DNA of 64,000 nucleotides, taken from Bartonella sp. MM73XJBT.G (GTDB lineage: Bacteria; Pseudomonadota; Alphaproteobacteria; Rhizobiales; Rhizobiaceae). Shown here piece after piece: positions 9,240 to 17,290 of this stretch. Below the pieces are notes generated by a model. The model did no database searches. It was given only the letters and a program-made list of their open reading frames with translations, and was not told the DNA's origin. Each line of letters starts with the position of its first letter. The stretch's first letter is position 1. The position numbers and the translations under genes were made by a program. The DNA lies in contig NZ_JAQISW010000009.1 of NCBI RefSeq assembly GCF_028618435.1, positions 1 to 64,000 on the forward strand, in the 5' to 3' direction.

Positions 9240-9264
9240 ATAAGCCTGACACTGTCAGTCAAAA
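9240..9264 (-). promoter_or_regulatory. Putative Mor-type late operator, copy 1
   Basis: A 25-bp sequence identical to one at 15072-15096 lies in the short gap upstream of the protease/scaffold gene. Its core is a 6-bp inverted repeat with one central base (CTGACA-N-TGTCAG). The two copies lie in the only two clear gaps of the late region, each just before a gene block, and the phage encodes one Mor-family activator. Binding by Mor is inferred. Confidence 0.6.
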
Positions 9265-9274
9265 GAGCATTTCT

Positions 9275-10777
9275 TTAAAAAAGCACTTTTTTCTCTATTA
9301 TTCTCCTTGTGAGAAAAACCCCCGTGCCAAACCATCCCATAAAATCCTCTTCCCAGTCACTTAAAGCCTCTTCAGAAAGTCGGTCCAATTCGTCGTGATG
9401 TTTTCCACCCTGCTCTTTTCCAACCCCTTCTTTTCTTGTCACAGAAACATCAAAAACACCCCCACAATCAGCACAAACATGAGCCTTTTGTTGCCCCGCA
9501 TTATCCTCTTGTTCTCTCTCATCATCAGGTGCATTATCAGGAGCCCTTAAAACATCCTCTTCTTTTGTTGGTTGCGAAAAGCCAATCTTATTGCGCACTT
9601 CTTGCGCCCCAACACGCAATCCTAAAGGCACAAGTTTTTCTAAAGCATCGCTAATGGCTTTAATATCTTCATTTTCCGAAATCGGCCAATAGACAAGGGG
9701 AGTGCGCTCTTGGCGCCCAAAATTAATCTCAACAAAGGGCACAATCAAATCACGATTAGCTGTCAAAGCCAATTGCCGTGCATCAGCTCTGGCAATATCA
9801 TGGCGCACATTTTCATGAATGCGTGCTTGCGAAAAGGACGCGCCATCATCCGTCGTCATGGTTTGCCCCAATACCCCTTTAGAGATCTGTCGATCTAAAT
9901 ATTCCGCCTTTGCGGCAAAAACCGCATTGCCACTGCCCCCTGCCGCTTCAATAAATTCAATCTCCATCTCTTTGGGAATAATCGCTGCCGCATCACTGGA
10001 TAAATCACGCACAGCTTGAATAAGAACCCGCCGTTCCTCATGAGAAGAGCTTGCACCATATTTCCCCACACGCAAGGGCATGCCGTAAACTTCTAAGAAC
10101 GCCATCCAATCTTTCAAGGTATAAGACTTAAACAAAAATGCCCAAGCCGCAAGCCGTGCAAGCCCAGAGCGGATAGGTAAGCCACTTTTCAACTTGGGTC
10201 TGTGAATGGAAAATTTATAAGCAGGCAACTCTGTTCCGTACAAAGACCCCTCTTCTTTTAAACGCAAATGAAAGCCATCACGCCGGTCCAATTGAAAAAA
10301 CCGCTGATCACGCCATTTCCAAGCAACCGGCCACCATTCCTTGGCACTCTTGTCCCACAAGGTTTCAACAATCGCATAGCCTTTTCCCAAAGCATCTAAC
10401 AAATCCGTCACATAATCATCAACAAAGGTAGGTGCACTAATCATTTCTCGAACAGCATCGGCAATTTTTTTGTCCTGTGCACTGTTGCTTGCAGCAATCA
10501 CCCCAGGCTCCACCCCTGTGAGAGCATTTTTACGCATGCCAAGCACAGCACGATAATGTAAATCACGCTCTTCCATATCATCAGCAAGTTGGAAAAACTG
10601 CTCTGGCTGCCCCCGTGCTGCCTGTTGCAAAATATCAGCAAGTTGCGCAGGTGTTAAACCACTGACAATGGTTTGTGACCATACATCACGAATACCGCCA
10701 ATGCTTGGACTTGCCACCTCCCGCTCCAACCCTTTGATATGAAGCGCCCTACCCCATTGATCAACCAGTTTTACCAT
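9275..10777 (-). CDS. DUF935 portal protein (Mu gp29-like)
   Basis: A 500-residue DUF935 protein that forms the portal vertex through which DNA enters the head. Recognisable blocks are LADILQQAARGQPEQFFQLA (about 46-65), LYGTELPAYKFSIHRPK, and the MAFLEVYGMPLRVGKYGA segment in the middle. The C-terminal part carries a CADCGG motif (about 434-439). After DELDRLSEEALSDWEEDF the last residues turn unlike the family and end in a basic RRIIEKKVLF; the normal family C-terminus seems to be cut or frameshifted. No minor head protein gene (Mu gp30/F) follows, which is unusual. Confidence 0.85.
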   Translation of the reverse strand: MVKLVDQWGRALHIKGLEREVASPSIGGIRDVWSQTIVSGLTPAQLADILQQAARGQPEQFFQLADDMEERDLHYRAVLGMRKNALTGVEPGVIAASNSAQDKKIADAVREMISAPTFVDDYVTDLLDALGKGYAIVETLWDKSAKEWWPVAWKWRDQRFFQLDRRDGFHLRLKEEGSLYGTELPAYKFSIHRPKLKSGLPIRSGLARLAAWAFLFKSYTLKDWMAFLEVYGMPLRVGKYGASSSHEERRVLIQAVRDLSSDAAAIIPKEMEIEFIEAAGGSGNAVFAAKAEYLDRQISKGVLGQTMTTDDGASFSQARIHENVRHDIARADARQLALTANRDLIVPFVEINFGRQERTPLVYWPISENEDIKAISDALEKLVPLGLRVGAQEVRNKIGFSQPTKEEDVLRAPDNAPDDEREQEDNAGQQKAHVCADCGGVFDVSVTRKEGVGKEQGGKHHDELDRLSEEALSDWEEDFMGWFGTGVFLTRRIIEKKVLF

Positions 10778-10789
10778 CTCATCATCCCA

Positions 10790-12412
10790 TCAATATATCT
10801 TTGATCTCGTCGTTGAAAAAAAAGGCGTTGAAAAGAGTGGGCTTTCATTAAAACCATAAACCTCTCTCACAGGCGTATATTCGTAAATTTCAGGCGCCTG
10901 CCGACTGGCAAAATAAGCCAAAGCGCAAGCAATCGCGCTATCACCATGGCGCATAAAACCGTCACTGCCTTTAAAACGATGATTGTCTGGAATTTTCACA
11001 ATGCCATTAACATAAGCAAGCGCTTGATGATCCGCAACAATGTCACTATCGCGCGGCAAAACAATGGACCCATCACCAAAAGCTTCCAAATAAGCCGGCA
11101 TTTCTTTGCCATACCAACTTTGCGACAATTGTACTTCCCTCACACAAGCCCCATAACGCTGCGCTGCTTTTTCTGCTAAATAAGCCCCATTGCCACGTGC
11201 ATCCAAAGCGCCCCCCAACAAACGCGGCAAACCACTAACCACATAAAATAAAATCTCTCTTTGTTGATCAAACGGCATATTGCGCAATTCCACCATAAAC
11301 CGGACACGGCGCACCAAATCTTGCCCCACTTCCATCACCACAATCGACGTTGCATCGCCGCTGCGCGCAAAATCAACCCCAAAAACATGTTGGCGCCGCC
11401 GGTCAAGCCTAACATGCAAAGGTTTTACATGCTTCTCACACCAAGCAAACGCCACTTGACTTCGTTGATCATCCGATTGATTTTTAAAACCATCCGCACA
11501 AGCAAAACGCAACACCGCAATATCTCGCGCACAACAATTTTCAATCTGTAAGCGTGTTAAAGCCGCCCCTTCTTGATCTGCCGGTATGGCATCTAATTCT
11601 TGGCGCATAGCACTCAAACGCACCCCATAAGAAGCGCGGATTTGCTCTTCCCATTTTTGCTCAGCTGCTAAACTCCAACCCTCCCCCTTCATGGCACAAA
11701 CCCGTTTAAACAAGCCATTTTTAACCGCCTCACCAAAGGGATAACAATGCAGAGAAAAAGGAACTTTGCCCGCACGTGCCTCACGGATCAGTTCATTGAA
11801 AGGATTAAGCACACCATTGTGTGTTGAGATCACACGGATCTTGCCTCCCCAAATCAACAAAGCATTCACCGCATCCAAAACAGAGCGCACATCTTTATGA
11901 AACGCCGCCTCATCAATCACCACAATGCCCTGGAGACCACGGATATTTTCAGGACGGCTTGAGAGTGCCTCAATCCGAAAACCTGAAGCAAAGCGCACGC
12001 GGTAAGCAGAGATATATTTTGTCGACCCATCCTCTTTTTGATCAGAGAATAAAAATTCCTCCACATCACCACTATTGCTGGTAAGTGCTGAAGCAAAATT
12101 GCTCACATAACCAATAAATTCCCGCCCCTTTTCTTTGGTGTCGCCAATGTAAAAAACATTATCGCCACCAGCTTCACGCGTCGCTGCCGCAATAAGGGTA
12201 TCATCCAAAGCTTCCGCAAAAGTAATGCCGGTCCGCCGCCCCTTTTCAACCAATTTTAATGGTGACTTATCTTCAATCCATGCCCGTTGATGCGCCATCA
12301 AAATCCCTTCCTCCAAAGGATCTTGCTCTTTTGGAAAAGTACTCGCCTGCCAAATATCAAAACCGCTCTGATGATCAAAGACATGACTTTTTGAGAGAGG
12401 CTGTTCAACCAT
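10790..12412 (-). CDS. Terminase large subunit (Mu gp28-like)
   Basis: The DNA-packaging motor ATPase/nuclease, 540 residues. A Walker A-like stretch LVEKGRRTGITFAEAL lies at about residues 55-70, the Walker B motif GIVVIDEAAFHKD at about 163-175, and the RNase H-like nuclease start FGVDFARSGDATSIVV at about 346-361. The start overlaps the DUF3486 gene by 8 bases and the portal gene follows after 12 bases, as in Mu (gp27-gp28-gp29). Confidence 0.9.
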   Translation of the reverse strand: MVEQPLSKSHVFDHQSGFDIWQASTFPKEQDPLEEGILMAHQRAWIEDKSPLKLVEKGRRTGITFAEALDDTLIAAATREAGGDNVFYIGDTKEKGREFIGYVSNFASALTSNSGDVEEFLFSDQKEDGSTKYISAYRVRFASGFRIEALSSRPENIRGLQGIVVIDEAAFHKDVRSVLDAVNALLIWGGKIRVISTHNGVLNPFNELIREARAGKVPFSLHCYPFGEAVKNGLFKRVCAMKGEGWSLAAEQKWEEQIRASYGVRLSAMRQELDAIPADQEGAALTRLQIENCCARDIAVLRFACADGFKNQSDDQRSQVAFAWCEKHVKPLHVRLDRRRQHVFGVDFARSGDATSIVVMEVGQDLVRRVRFMVELRNMPFDQQREILFYVVSGLPRLLGGALDARGNGAYLAEKAAQRYGACVREVQLSQSWYGKEMPAYLEAFGDGSIVLPRDSDIVADHQALAYVNGIVKIPDNHRFKGSDGFMRHGDSAIACALAYFASRQAPEIYEYTPVREVYGFNESPLFSTPFFSTTRSKIY

Positions 12413-12986
12413 TTTTTACCCCCAACACTTGCGCGCGAATAGCCCGTGCCGTCTCTTCTGAGAGCCCCGCTGCTGCCGCTGCCACCTCAACCGCTTTGCT
12501 TGCCTTGCTTGTAAAATCCTTTTCCAACTTTTGCCGCCTCGTGGTCGACAAATGTTCAGCAGCCAAAACCCCTTTAAGCGCATTCGCCAACTCTTGAGCA
12601 GCCTTTGGCGAAAGGCTTTTCCCACTGCTTAACGTGGAAAAAATAAGCTCTTTAATCGCTGCGGCTGTTAACAGAGTAATATTGTCAGAAGCTTTGGCAT
12701 CAAAGCGCTGAGAAAGACTTGCCGCAATTTCACGGGTTTGTTCTAAGCGGCGTGACATCACCGCTAAACGCAAAGAATAACGATTAAAACTGGAAAAAGA
12801 GGGAATAGAAAAGCTTAAACCCGTTTCTTTTTTTAAAGCCTTCAAAGCCGCTTTAAACTCACCATAAATAGCCATTTGTGTCTTCTCACGCCCATTTAAA
12901 GCTTCAGCAGCCGCAGCAATAATTTGATCACAAGCTTGCGGCAATAAATCAATCGCCGTTAAACGTCCACGCCCGACCTTGCGCAT
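12405..12986 (-). CDS. DUF3486 protein (Mu gp27-like, probable small terminase)
   Basis: A 193-residue, largely helical protein with the usual DUF3486 opening (GRGRLTAIDLLPQACDQII), two long helical stretches, and an alanine-rich C-terminus (EVAAAAAGLSEETARAI). The family sits before the large terminase in Mu-like phages and is thought to be the DNA-recognising small subunit. It overlaps the previous gene by 38 bases and the terminase gene by 8. Confidence 0.82.
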   Translation of the reverse strand: MRKVGRGRLTAIDLLPQACDQIIAAAAEALNGREKTQMAIYGEFKAALKALKKETGLSFSIPSFSSFNRYSLRLAVMSRRLEQTREIAASLSQRFDAKASDNITLLTAAAIKELIFSTLSSGKSLSPKAAQELANALKGVLAAEHLSTTRRQKLEKDFTSKASKAVEVAAAAAGLSEETARAIRAQVLGVKNG

Positions 12987-13305
12987 CCCTCACCTCGTCT
13001 TTTATTGATGAACGTTTGGGACGTTTAATCCCCTCAATGGAAAAGCTCCGGTCTAAATGACGCGCTCCCCGTTCTGTTAACGCCGCAAGAAAAACCGAAC
13101 CTGCCTGTTTTAACGTGACAGCACCTTGATCTTCCATAAAAGCCAGTTCATTGTGCACAAAATCGCGATCACGCCGGATACCATAACTGTATAACAACCG
13201 CTCAATCATCGCACTCGATAAAGTTTCGCTGCGCTCACAAGCTAGCCCTTTTAAAATAATCAGCCGCGCTTCTTCACGGATGATTTTATCCATATCTGCT
13301 TTCAT
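12949..13305 (-). CDS. Mu gp26-like small protein, winged-helix-like
   Basis: 118 residues. The sequence reads like a winged helix-turn-helix: helical LIILKGLACERSE and MIERLLYSYGIRRDRDFV, then NELAFMEDQGAVTLK and a possible wing before ALTERGARHLD. It sits between DUF2730 and DUF3486 genes, the position of gp26 in Mu, and is coupled to DUF2730 by an ATGA overlap. Its function in the virion or in packaging is unknown. Confidence 0.65.
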   Translation of the reverse strand: MKADMDKIIREEARLIILKGLACERSETLSSAMIERLLYSYGIRRDRDFVHNELAFMEDQGAVTLKQAGSVFLAALTERGARHLDRSFSIEGIKRPKRSSIKDEVRDAQGRAWTFNGD

Positions 13306-13616
13306 TTCTTGGCATTCTCCAGTAAAAACTCTTGCAAGCGCTCACCAATGGCTGCCACCGGTTGTAATTGCGCAGAAAGCGTGTTGAGACGCCCATTCAA
13401 TTTCTCCATATTCACTTCCAATCTTTGCAACGCATCGCGATCAGGCAAAAAGTCCATCTCCGTTTCTAACTTTTGTACACGCTCTTTAAGCACAACGAGA
13501 TCTTTCAGCATTTCCCGCGCACCTGAAGAAAAATAGGCTCTCAAAACCCCACAAATCGCAATAACCGATAAAAGCAAAGACAACCAGCCATTGGCAACAC
13601 TGATATCCAAATTCAC
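13302..13616 (-). CDS. DUF2730 membrane-anchored coiled-coil protein (Mu gp25-like)
   Basis: 104 residues. A hydrophobic segment (about residues 10-28, WLSLLLSVIAICGVLRAYF) is followed by a long heptad-like helix rich in leucine and charged residues (KDLVVLKERVQKLETEMDF, then LQRLEVNMEKLNGRLNTL). This is the DUF2730 layout in Mu-like phages. It follows the outer spanin with an ATGA overlap. Its role is not known. Confidence 0.75.
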   Translation of the reverse strand: MNLDISVANGWLSLLLSVIAICGVLRAYFSSGAREMLKDLVVLKERVQKLETEMDFLPDRDALQRLEVNMEKLNGRLNTLSAQLQPVAAIGERLQEFLLENAKK

Positions 13617-13894
13617 GAACCCCTCCTTGACTTCATTAAAATGGCTTTGACAGCTGCTCGTCTGTGCTGTTCACAGATCAATAAAGCAGTGCGATCACGC
13701 CCCCAATAGTGCACCACTTCGCGCCCATTCAAAGCACGCTCTGGCAGTAAAACAGGGCGGGCACACGCCATGCGAACAACAGGCGGCAATGCAACCGATA
13801 AAAACTGATAAGCAAAACTATCCCTTGGCTTGGGTGTTGAGCAAGCGCACACGCTCAAGCCCAATGCCACAGCCAGTAGTTGGCAATACTGCAT
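13613..13894 (-). CDS. Rz1-like outer-membrane spanin lipoprotein
   Basis: A 93-residue protein with a lipoprotein-type signal: a short hydrophobic N-terminus ending LSVCACST, with Cys18 (or Cys16) as the likely lipidated residue. Proline pairs occur in the mature part (ALPPVV, RPVLLPE). The gene starts in another frame inside the 3' end of the Rz-like gene and overlaps it by 77 bases, the usual overlapping Rz/Rz1 layout. It probably spans the periplasm with Rz to fuse the membranes at lysis. The call rests on architecture, not on sequence identity. Confidence 0.65.
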   Translation of the reverse strand: MQYCQLLAVALGLSVCACSTPKPRDSFAYQFLSVALPPVVRMACARPVLLPERALNGREVVHYWGRDRTALLICEQHRRAAVKAILMKSRRGS

Positions 13895-14156
13895 TGACCT
13901 CCTCCATTTTTGTAAGCCTTTGTCTTAAAGCAGAAATCACCCCTTGCGCTTGATGCTCGGCTTCAAACGCGGCTTGCCTTTGTCGCTCCATTTCAAGCTG
14001 TGCACGTGCTGAAACCTTGGCAATCTCCAACTGCCAATACACATCACGCGCTCTTTCCGCCTTTAAAACTTGCGCTTTCATAAAGCCAAAAGCCGCTAAC
14101 ATCACACTTGCCAAAAAAAGCAAACCAAAAGACAGTTTTGAAAGTAGATTAAACAT
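13818..14156 (-). CDS. Rz-like inner-membrane spanin
   Basis: 112 residues. One N-terminal membrane segment (FGLLFLASVMLAAFGFM, about 10-26) is followed by a long charged coiled-coil-like helix (EIAKVSARAQLEMERQRQAA and onward), the standard i-spanin layout. It lies directly after the holin-like gene (8-base overlap), and the lipoprotein partner begins inside its 3' end. Together they would complete the lysis cassette begun by the endolysin. Confidence 0.7.
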   Translation of the reverse strand: MFNLLSKLSFGLLFLASVMLAAFGFMKAQVLKAERARDVYWQLEIAKVSARAQLEMERQRQAAFEAEHQAQGVISALRQRLTKMEEVNAVLPTTGCGIGLERVRLLNTQAKG

Positions 14157-14436
14157 TGCGCTTATCCCCCCACCCCGTTATCTCCACCCCATCATAGGAG
14201 CTGCTATGCCGCTTATGGGAATGTTTCCTATTAGAAAAATCCACAGAACCAAAACCGCGGTGCACACCCAAATTGCCAACGATAATCGCCACCATCGAAG
14301 GAATAGAAATGCCCGCCATATCAACAATATGCGGTGCCCCAAGCAAACCACCAGAAACGAGCAAAAAAATAACCCCCCAAGCAAACCAAAAGGACCACCA
14401 TAAATAACGCCGAGACCCCCGATAAGATGGCTTCAT
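14149..14436 (-). CDS. Probable holin (two membrane segments)
   Basis: About 95 residues, starting at the ATG that overlaps the endolysin stop as ATGA; an upstream ATG would lie inside the endolysin gene. Two hydrophobic stretches are visible (about 12-31, WSFWFAWGVIFLLVSGGLLG, and about 41-58, ISIPSMVAIIVGNLGVH), followed by a basic, histidine- and serine-rich tail. Position between endolysin and spanins suggests a holin. No family was recognised, so the call is positional. Confidence 0.55.
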   Translation of the reverse strand: MKPSYRGSRRYLWWSFWFAWGVIFLLVSGGLLGAPHIVDMAGISIPSMVAIIVGNLGVHRGFGSVDFSNRKHSHKRHSSSYDGVEITGWGDKRNV

Positions 14437-15014
14437 GTCTCCACCTCGCATGACAGTCCTAAAAGCTTTTTGGCGCGATTTAAATAAGTCAAACGCTGCA
14501 CAAGTCCATTCTTGCCCCCATTAATCGCCTTGGTAATCCTCACAACATCATCTTGGTCAGCAAGCTTGTTCAAGCCTTTCATCTGCCAAAACCAAACAGC
14601 CGACCAAAGCGCTGCTGGAAACTGTTCCAGCACTTCTGGAAATGCCTCACAATCAACCGCTTGTTCATCAACTAAGCGCCAAAACTTCGTAAAACGACGA
14701 TAATTATTCCGCCCCGTTAATTGGATCAAACCACGCCCCTTAAAGCGCACACCATCCCCAGGGTTGACATTGCCTAAATCACGCCGCCCCTCATAAGCGC
14801 GCCCTGAGGCATATTCACGCAGGGTAAAAAAGCCATCACTCTCATGGGCACATTGGCTTAAAAAATGCGCAACACGCAAATGCGTCGTGAGTGCGCCATA
14901 AGACAAAGCTTCAGGCAACACACGTGCCATTTCAACGATAATAAAATCTTGGCGCGCATGATGCGTCAGTTTAGGCGCAAGGCAATGAAGAAAAGAGGCA
15001 TCTATTGAAACCAT
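14433..15014 (-). CDS. Endolysin, glycoside hydrolase family 19 type
   Basis: A 193-residue cell-wall hydrolase of the chitinase-19-like lysozyme group. Family motifs: AHESDGFFTLREYASG (Glu58 the likely catalytic acid), YEGRRDLGN (Glu75 the second candidate), and GRGLIQLTGRNNYRRF (about 93-108). There is no signal peptide, so export needs a holin. It is the first gene after the mor gene and just downstream of the second copy of the 25-bp dyad site, as expected for a late lysis promoter. Confidence 0.9.
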   Translation of the reverse strand: MVSIDASFLHCLAPKLTHHARQDFIIVEMARVLPEALSYGALTTHLRVAHFLSQCAHESDGFFTLREYASGRAYEGRRDLGNVNPGDGVRFKGRGLIQLTGRNNYRRFTKFWRLVDEQAVDCEAFPEVLEQFPAALWSAVWFWQMKGLNKLADQDDVVRITKAINGGKNGLVQRLTYLNRAKKLLGLSCEVET

Positions 15015-15071
15015 AACAAACCACTCAATGAATAAAATTCATCGCAGTTTATTGGATTTCAAACCACTAAT

Positions 15072-15096
15072 ATAAGCCTGACACTGTCAGTCAAAA
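15072..15096 (-). promoter_or_regulatory. Putative Mor-type late operator, copy 2
   Basis: Exact 25-bp match of the site at 9240-9264, in the 85-bp gap between mor and the endolysin gene. The CTGACA-N-TGTCAG dyad lies 58-90 bases before the endolysin ATG. A TATATT sequence follows the dyad closely and an AT-rich stretch lies about 30 bases downstream, so the -10 is not settled. In Mu, Mor and C bind dyad sites just upstream of their promoters; the link here is inference. Confidence 0.62.
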
Positions 15097-15099
15097 CTC

Positions 15100-15507
15100 T
15101 CAATACTCATAAAACTCTGGAAATAATAAACCTTGTGGCTCTTGCAAAGAAATTTTCTTCTTCAAGCGATAAGCTGTACGCACATGCATACCAGAAACCG
15201 CAGCCGCTGCATCTACCGACCAGCCCTTTTGCAGCGCTTGCATCATTTTTTGCCGCCGTTCAGCATCTCTACCAAGGGGGATAAGAAGGCGCACACCAGA
15301 ACCATTAAAACAAAAATGGTTGATGAGTTGCTGCGCCTCTTCAAACCCAACAATTTCAATCAACCAATCCGCATTCTCAAGACGCCCAGGGATATAAACT
15401 TCTCGCCCACCAAAAGCCCGCATCATATTCCATGCTGCTTCACTGCCCGCAACATCAGCTATTTCACGCAATAAGGCAGGAAAATCGCTATAGATTTCCT
15501 CTTGCAT
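15100..15507 (-). CDS. mor: Mor-family middle/late transcription activator
   Basis: A 135-residue Mor/C-family activator. The N-terminal half contains GGREVYIPGRLENADWLIE (about 49-67) and the C-terminal half the helix-turn-helix (KGWSVDAAAAVSGMHVRTAY, about 94-113). In Mu, Mor switches on middle transcription, and its relative C then drives late genes. Only one such gene is seen here, so it probably acts directly on late promoters. It is the last gene of the early operon, after gemA. Confidence 0.87.
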   Translation of the reverse strand: MQEEIYSDFPALLREIADVAGSEAAWNMMRAFGGREVYIPGRLENADWLIEIVGFEEAQQLINHFCFNGSGVRLLIPLGRDAERRQKMMQALQKGWSVDAAAAVSGMHVRTAYRLKKKISLQEPQGLLFPEFYEY

Positions 15508-15513
15508 GCATGC

Positions 15514-16131
15514 TTACCCCTCGCTTTTAACACTTTTACGGATTTTCCGCCCCCAAACATTCATCACTTCTCTAAAGTCGCCCCCACTCATCTCACCCAA
15601 AGCTTTACCACTTAACGCCATAACACTTTGATGAAAAGATTCCACATCAAACACAGCATCGGGATTCAAACGCTTCCATTGGGCACACAAAATCAAATAT
15701 CCTGGCATTTTCTGCCATGAATCTTGAATCTTTTTCCCTTTCCAGTCAACCCCACCCTCACGCTGCAACCAACCTTTCAACGCCTCAATAGCTCTGCATG
15801 CATCATCGCTATCGCGTAAAAAACGAATATGATCAATCCCTGTCTGTCTTTTCACAAAGGCAAGCAACGCTTTATCTGAACGATCACGAATAATGCCAAG
15901 ATTCCACCCAGCAATCCAGAGCGCCTGGAGCTTCTTAGCATATTTACCCTCTAAACGCTTCACATTCGGCTCAAAACCACACGCTTTCATTTCAGCGACG
16001 ACTAAACGCTTCTCTAAAAAGTTCAAATCTTTCGCCGATTGCTTGCCTGTCAAACGATAGAGCAGTGCGCGATAGGTCTCATCATCAAGACCTAAGGCGC
16101 GTTTTCCCATATGAAGGACAGCTAAAGACAT
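15514..16131 (-). CDS. gemA: GemA regulatory protein (Mu gp16-like)
   Basis: A 205-residue GemA/DUF1018 protein. The conserved start (MGKRALGLDDETYRALLYRL, about 8-27) and the KRLEGKYAKKLQALWIAGWN block (about 58-77) are diagnostic. In Mu, GemA affects host gene expression and DNA topology during development. It sits between DUF3164 and mor, matching the end of the early region of Mu-like phages. Confidence 0.87.
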   Translation of the reverse strand: MSLAVLHMGKRALGLDDETYRALLYRLTGKQSAKDLNFLEKRLVVAEMKACGFEPNVKRLEGKYAKKLQALWIAGWNLGIIRDRSDKALLAFVKRQTGIDHIRFLRDSDDACRAIEALKGWLQREGGVDWKGKKIQDSWQKMPGYLILCAQWKRLNPDAVFDVESFHQSVMALSGKALGEMSGGDFREVMNVWGRKIRKSVKSEG

Positions 16132-16140
16132 GTCACCCCC

Positions 16141-16764
16141 TCACGTCTTCGCCAGATCAATGGTTACAGCACGCCAAGCGCTTTCCAAACTATCGCGCTC
16201 ATAAAAACGCACATATTCCTTAGATGTCGTCACTCGGATCGCTTCACGGATCGCCCGCATCGCCTCTTTCCAGCGTGGATCATCAATATCCAAACGCAAC
16301 AGCATAAAGATCTCCCCCCGATTCACCTTGCCTTCTTTATCCGTATTAAAAGCACGCGTAATAATCGCACGGATTTCAGGACGCGCATCCGCAGACCATT
16401 CATTTAAACACTCATCAAGAAGGCTTTTGGCAATTTGCAATTGCGGTCCAAAATCAACACTTTCCTGTACTTGCACTTTAATGCGTTGCAAACCATCAAA
16501 GCTTGTGTAAGTACAATTGCCCTTTTTGCCACGCCGCTCCACACCATATTCTTGCGCAAGCAAGCTATCAAAATCACTCAAATCCGCAATCGTATGGTTG
16601 TTAAAACGTGCAATCCTTGCCGATAACTCTTTCGCAAAACCCATAATTTTGCGCACCGTTTCATCCTCTAACAAATCCGCAGGGCGGATCAGGCTTACCG
16701 GCACCAAAGCCCCTTTTGCATCCTTCATATAACGCGTGCCTTCAAGTTCAATTTGTGGATTCAT
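16141..16764 (-). CDS. DUF3164 family early phage protein
   Basis: About 207 residues from the ATG at 16764, chosen because a strong AGGAGG-type ribosome binding site precedes it; the longer open frame upstream overlaps the previous gene. The body contains TRYMKDAKGALVPVSLIRPA near the start and YVRFYERDSLESAWRAVTID near the end, both typical of DUF3164. The family occurs in early operons of Mu-like phages with unknown function. Confidence 0.82.
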   Translation of the reverse strand: MNPQIELEGTRYMKDAKGALVPVSLIRPADLLEDETVRKIMGFAKELSARIARFNNHTIADLSDFDSLLAQEYGVERRGKKGNCTYTSFDGLQRIKVQVQESVDFGPQLQIAKSLLDECLNEWSADARPEIRAIITRAFNTDKEGKVNRGEIFMLLRLDIDDPRWKEAMRAIREAIRVTTSKEYVRFYERDSLESAWRAVTIDLAKT

Positions 16765-16778
16765 CACCAATGTCCTCC

Positions 16779-17030
16779 TTATGTTTTTTGAAACCGACGA
16801 AATGGCACAACATCCCCTGAAGAAGGCGCACATCCCGCTTTCAATTGCCAACGACACCGCATAAGCTCATGACCTAAAATGTGGTTATAGCCTGCCAAGC
16901 GGCGCAAATACTCATTTAATTCTCGAACATCTTGTCCATGCAAAAAAATCCCATCCATTTCATGTTTTAACAAGGCAGAGCGCAAAGCAATCAAGCAATC
17001 TCTCACCATATAAGGGTTCCGTTCCATCAT
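16779..17030 (-). CDS. Small hypothetical early phage protein
   Basis: 83 residues, helical in character, coupled to the previous gene by an ATGA overlap. No family recognised. The segment NEYLRRLAGYNHILGHELMR (about 39-58) and a basic C-terminus (PFRRFQKT) are the only notable features. It belongs to the early operon between transposase B and DUF3164. Confidence 0.6.
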   Translation of the reverse strand: MMERNPYMVRDCLIALRSALLKHEMDGIFLHGQDVRELNEYLRRLAGYNHILGHELMRCRWQLKAGCAPSSGDVVPFRRFQKT

Positions 17031-17290
17031 TTTCCGCCTCCAAAATCCATATAAATCACACGATTGCTCTCATCCGCATCAGAGCTGTCACACTCAGCCA
17101 AAACTTCTGCAACTTCAGCTTCCAAAACCGCATCCGCCTCCCCCAAACGGTGAACACTCAACTCCAATTCAAGCAATAACGCCAAATCAACACACAATTT
17201 AAGCTTTTCTCCAATATCAAAACCGCATTGATAATCGTCATAAAGACCAACAAGCGTATCGGATAATTCTTTGTCGCATAAAGGGATCAT
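17027..17290 (-). CDS. Small acidic hypothetical early phage protein
   Basis: 87 residues from the ATG that overlaps the B stop as ATGA; a further upstream start is less likely. The protein is acidic and leucine-rich (LKLCVDLALLLELELSVHRL, then EAEVAEVLAECDSSDADES). No family recognised. An accessory to transposition or an antagonist of a host protein would suit the position, but nothing in the sequence shows this. Confidence 0.6.
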   Translation of the reverse strand: MIPLCDKELSDTLVGLYDDYQCGFDIGEKLKLCVDLALLLELELSVHRLGEADAVLEAEVAEVLAECDSSDADESNRVIYMDFGGGK

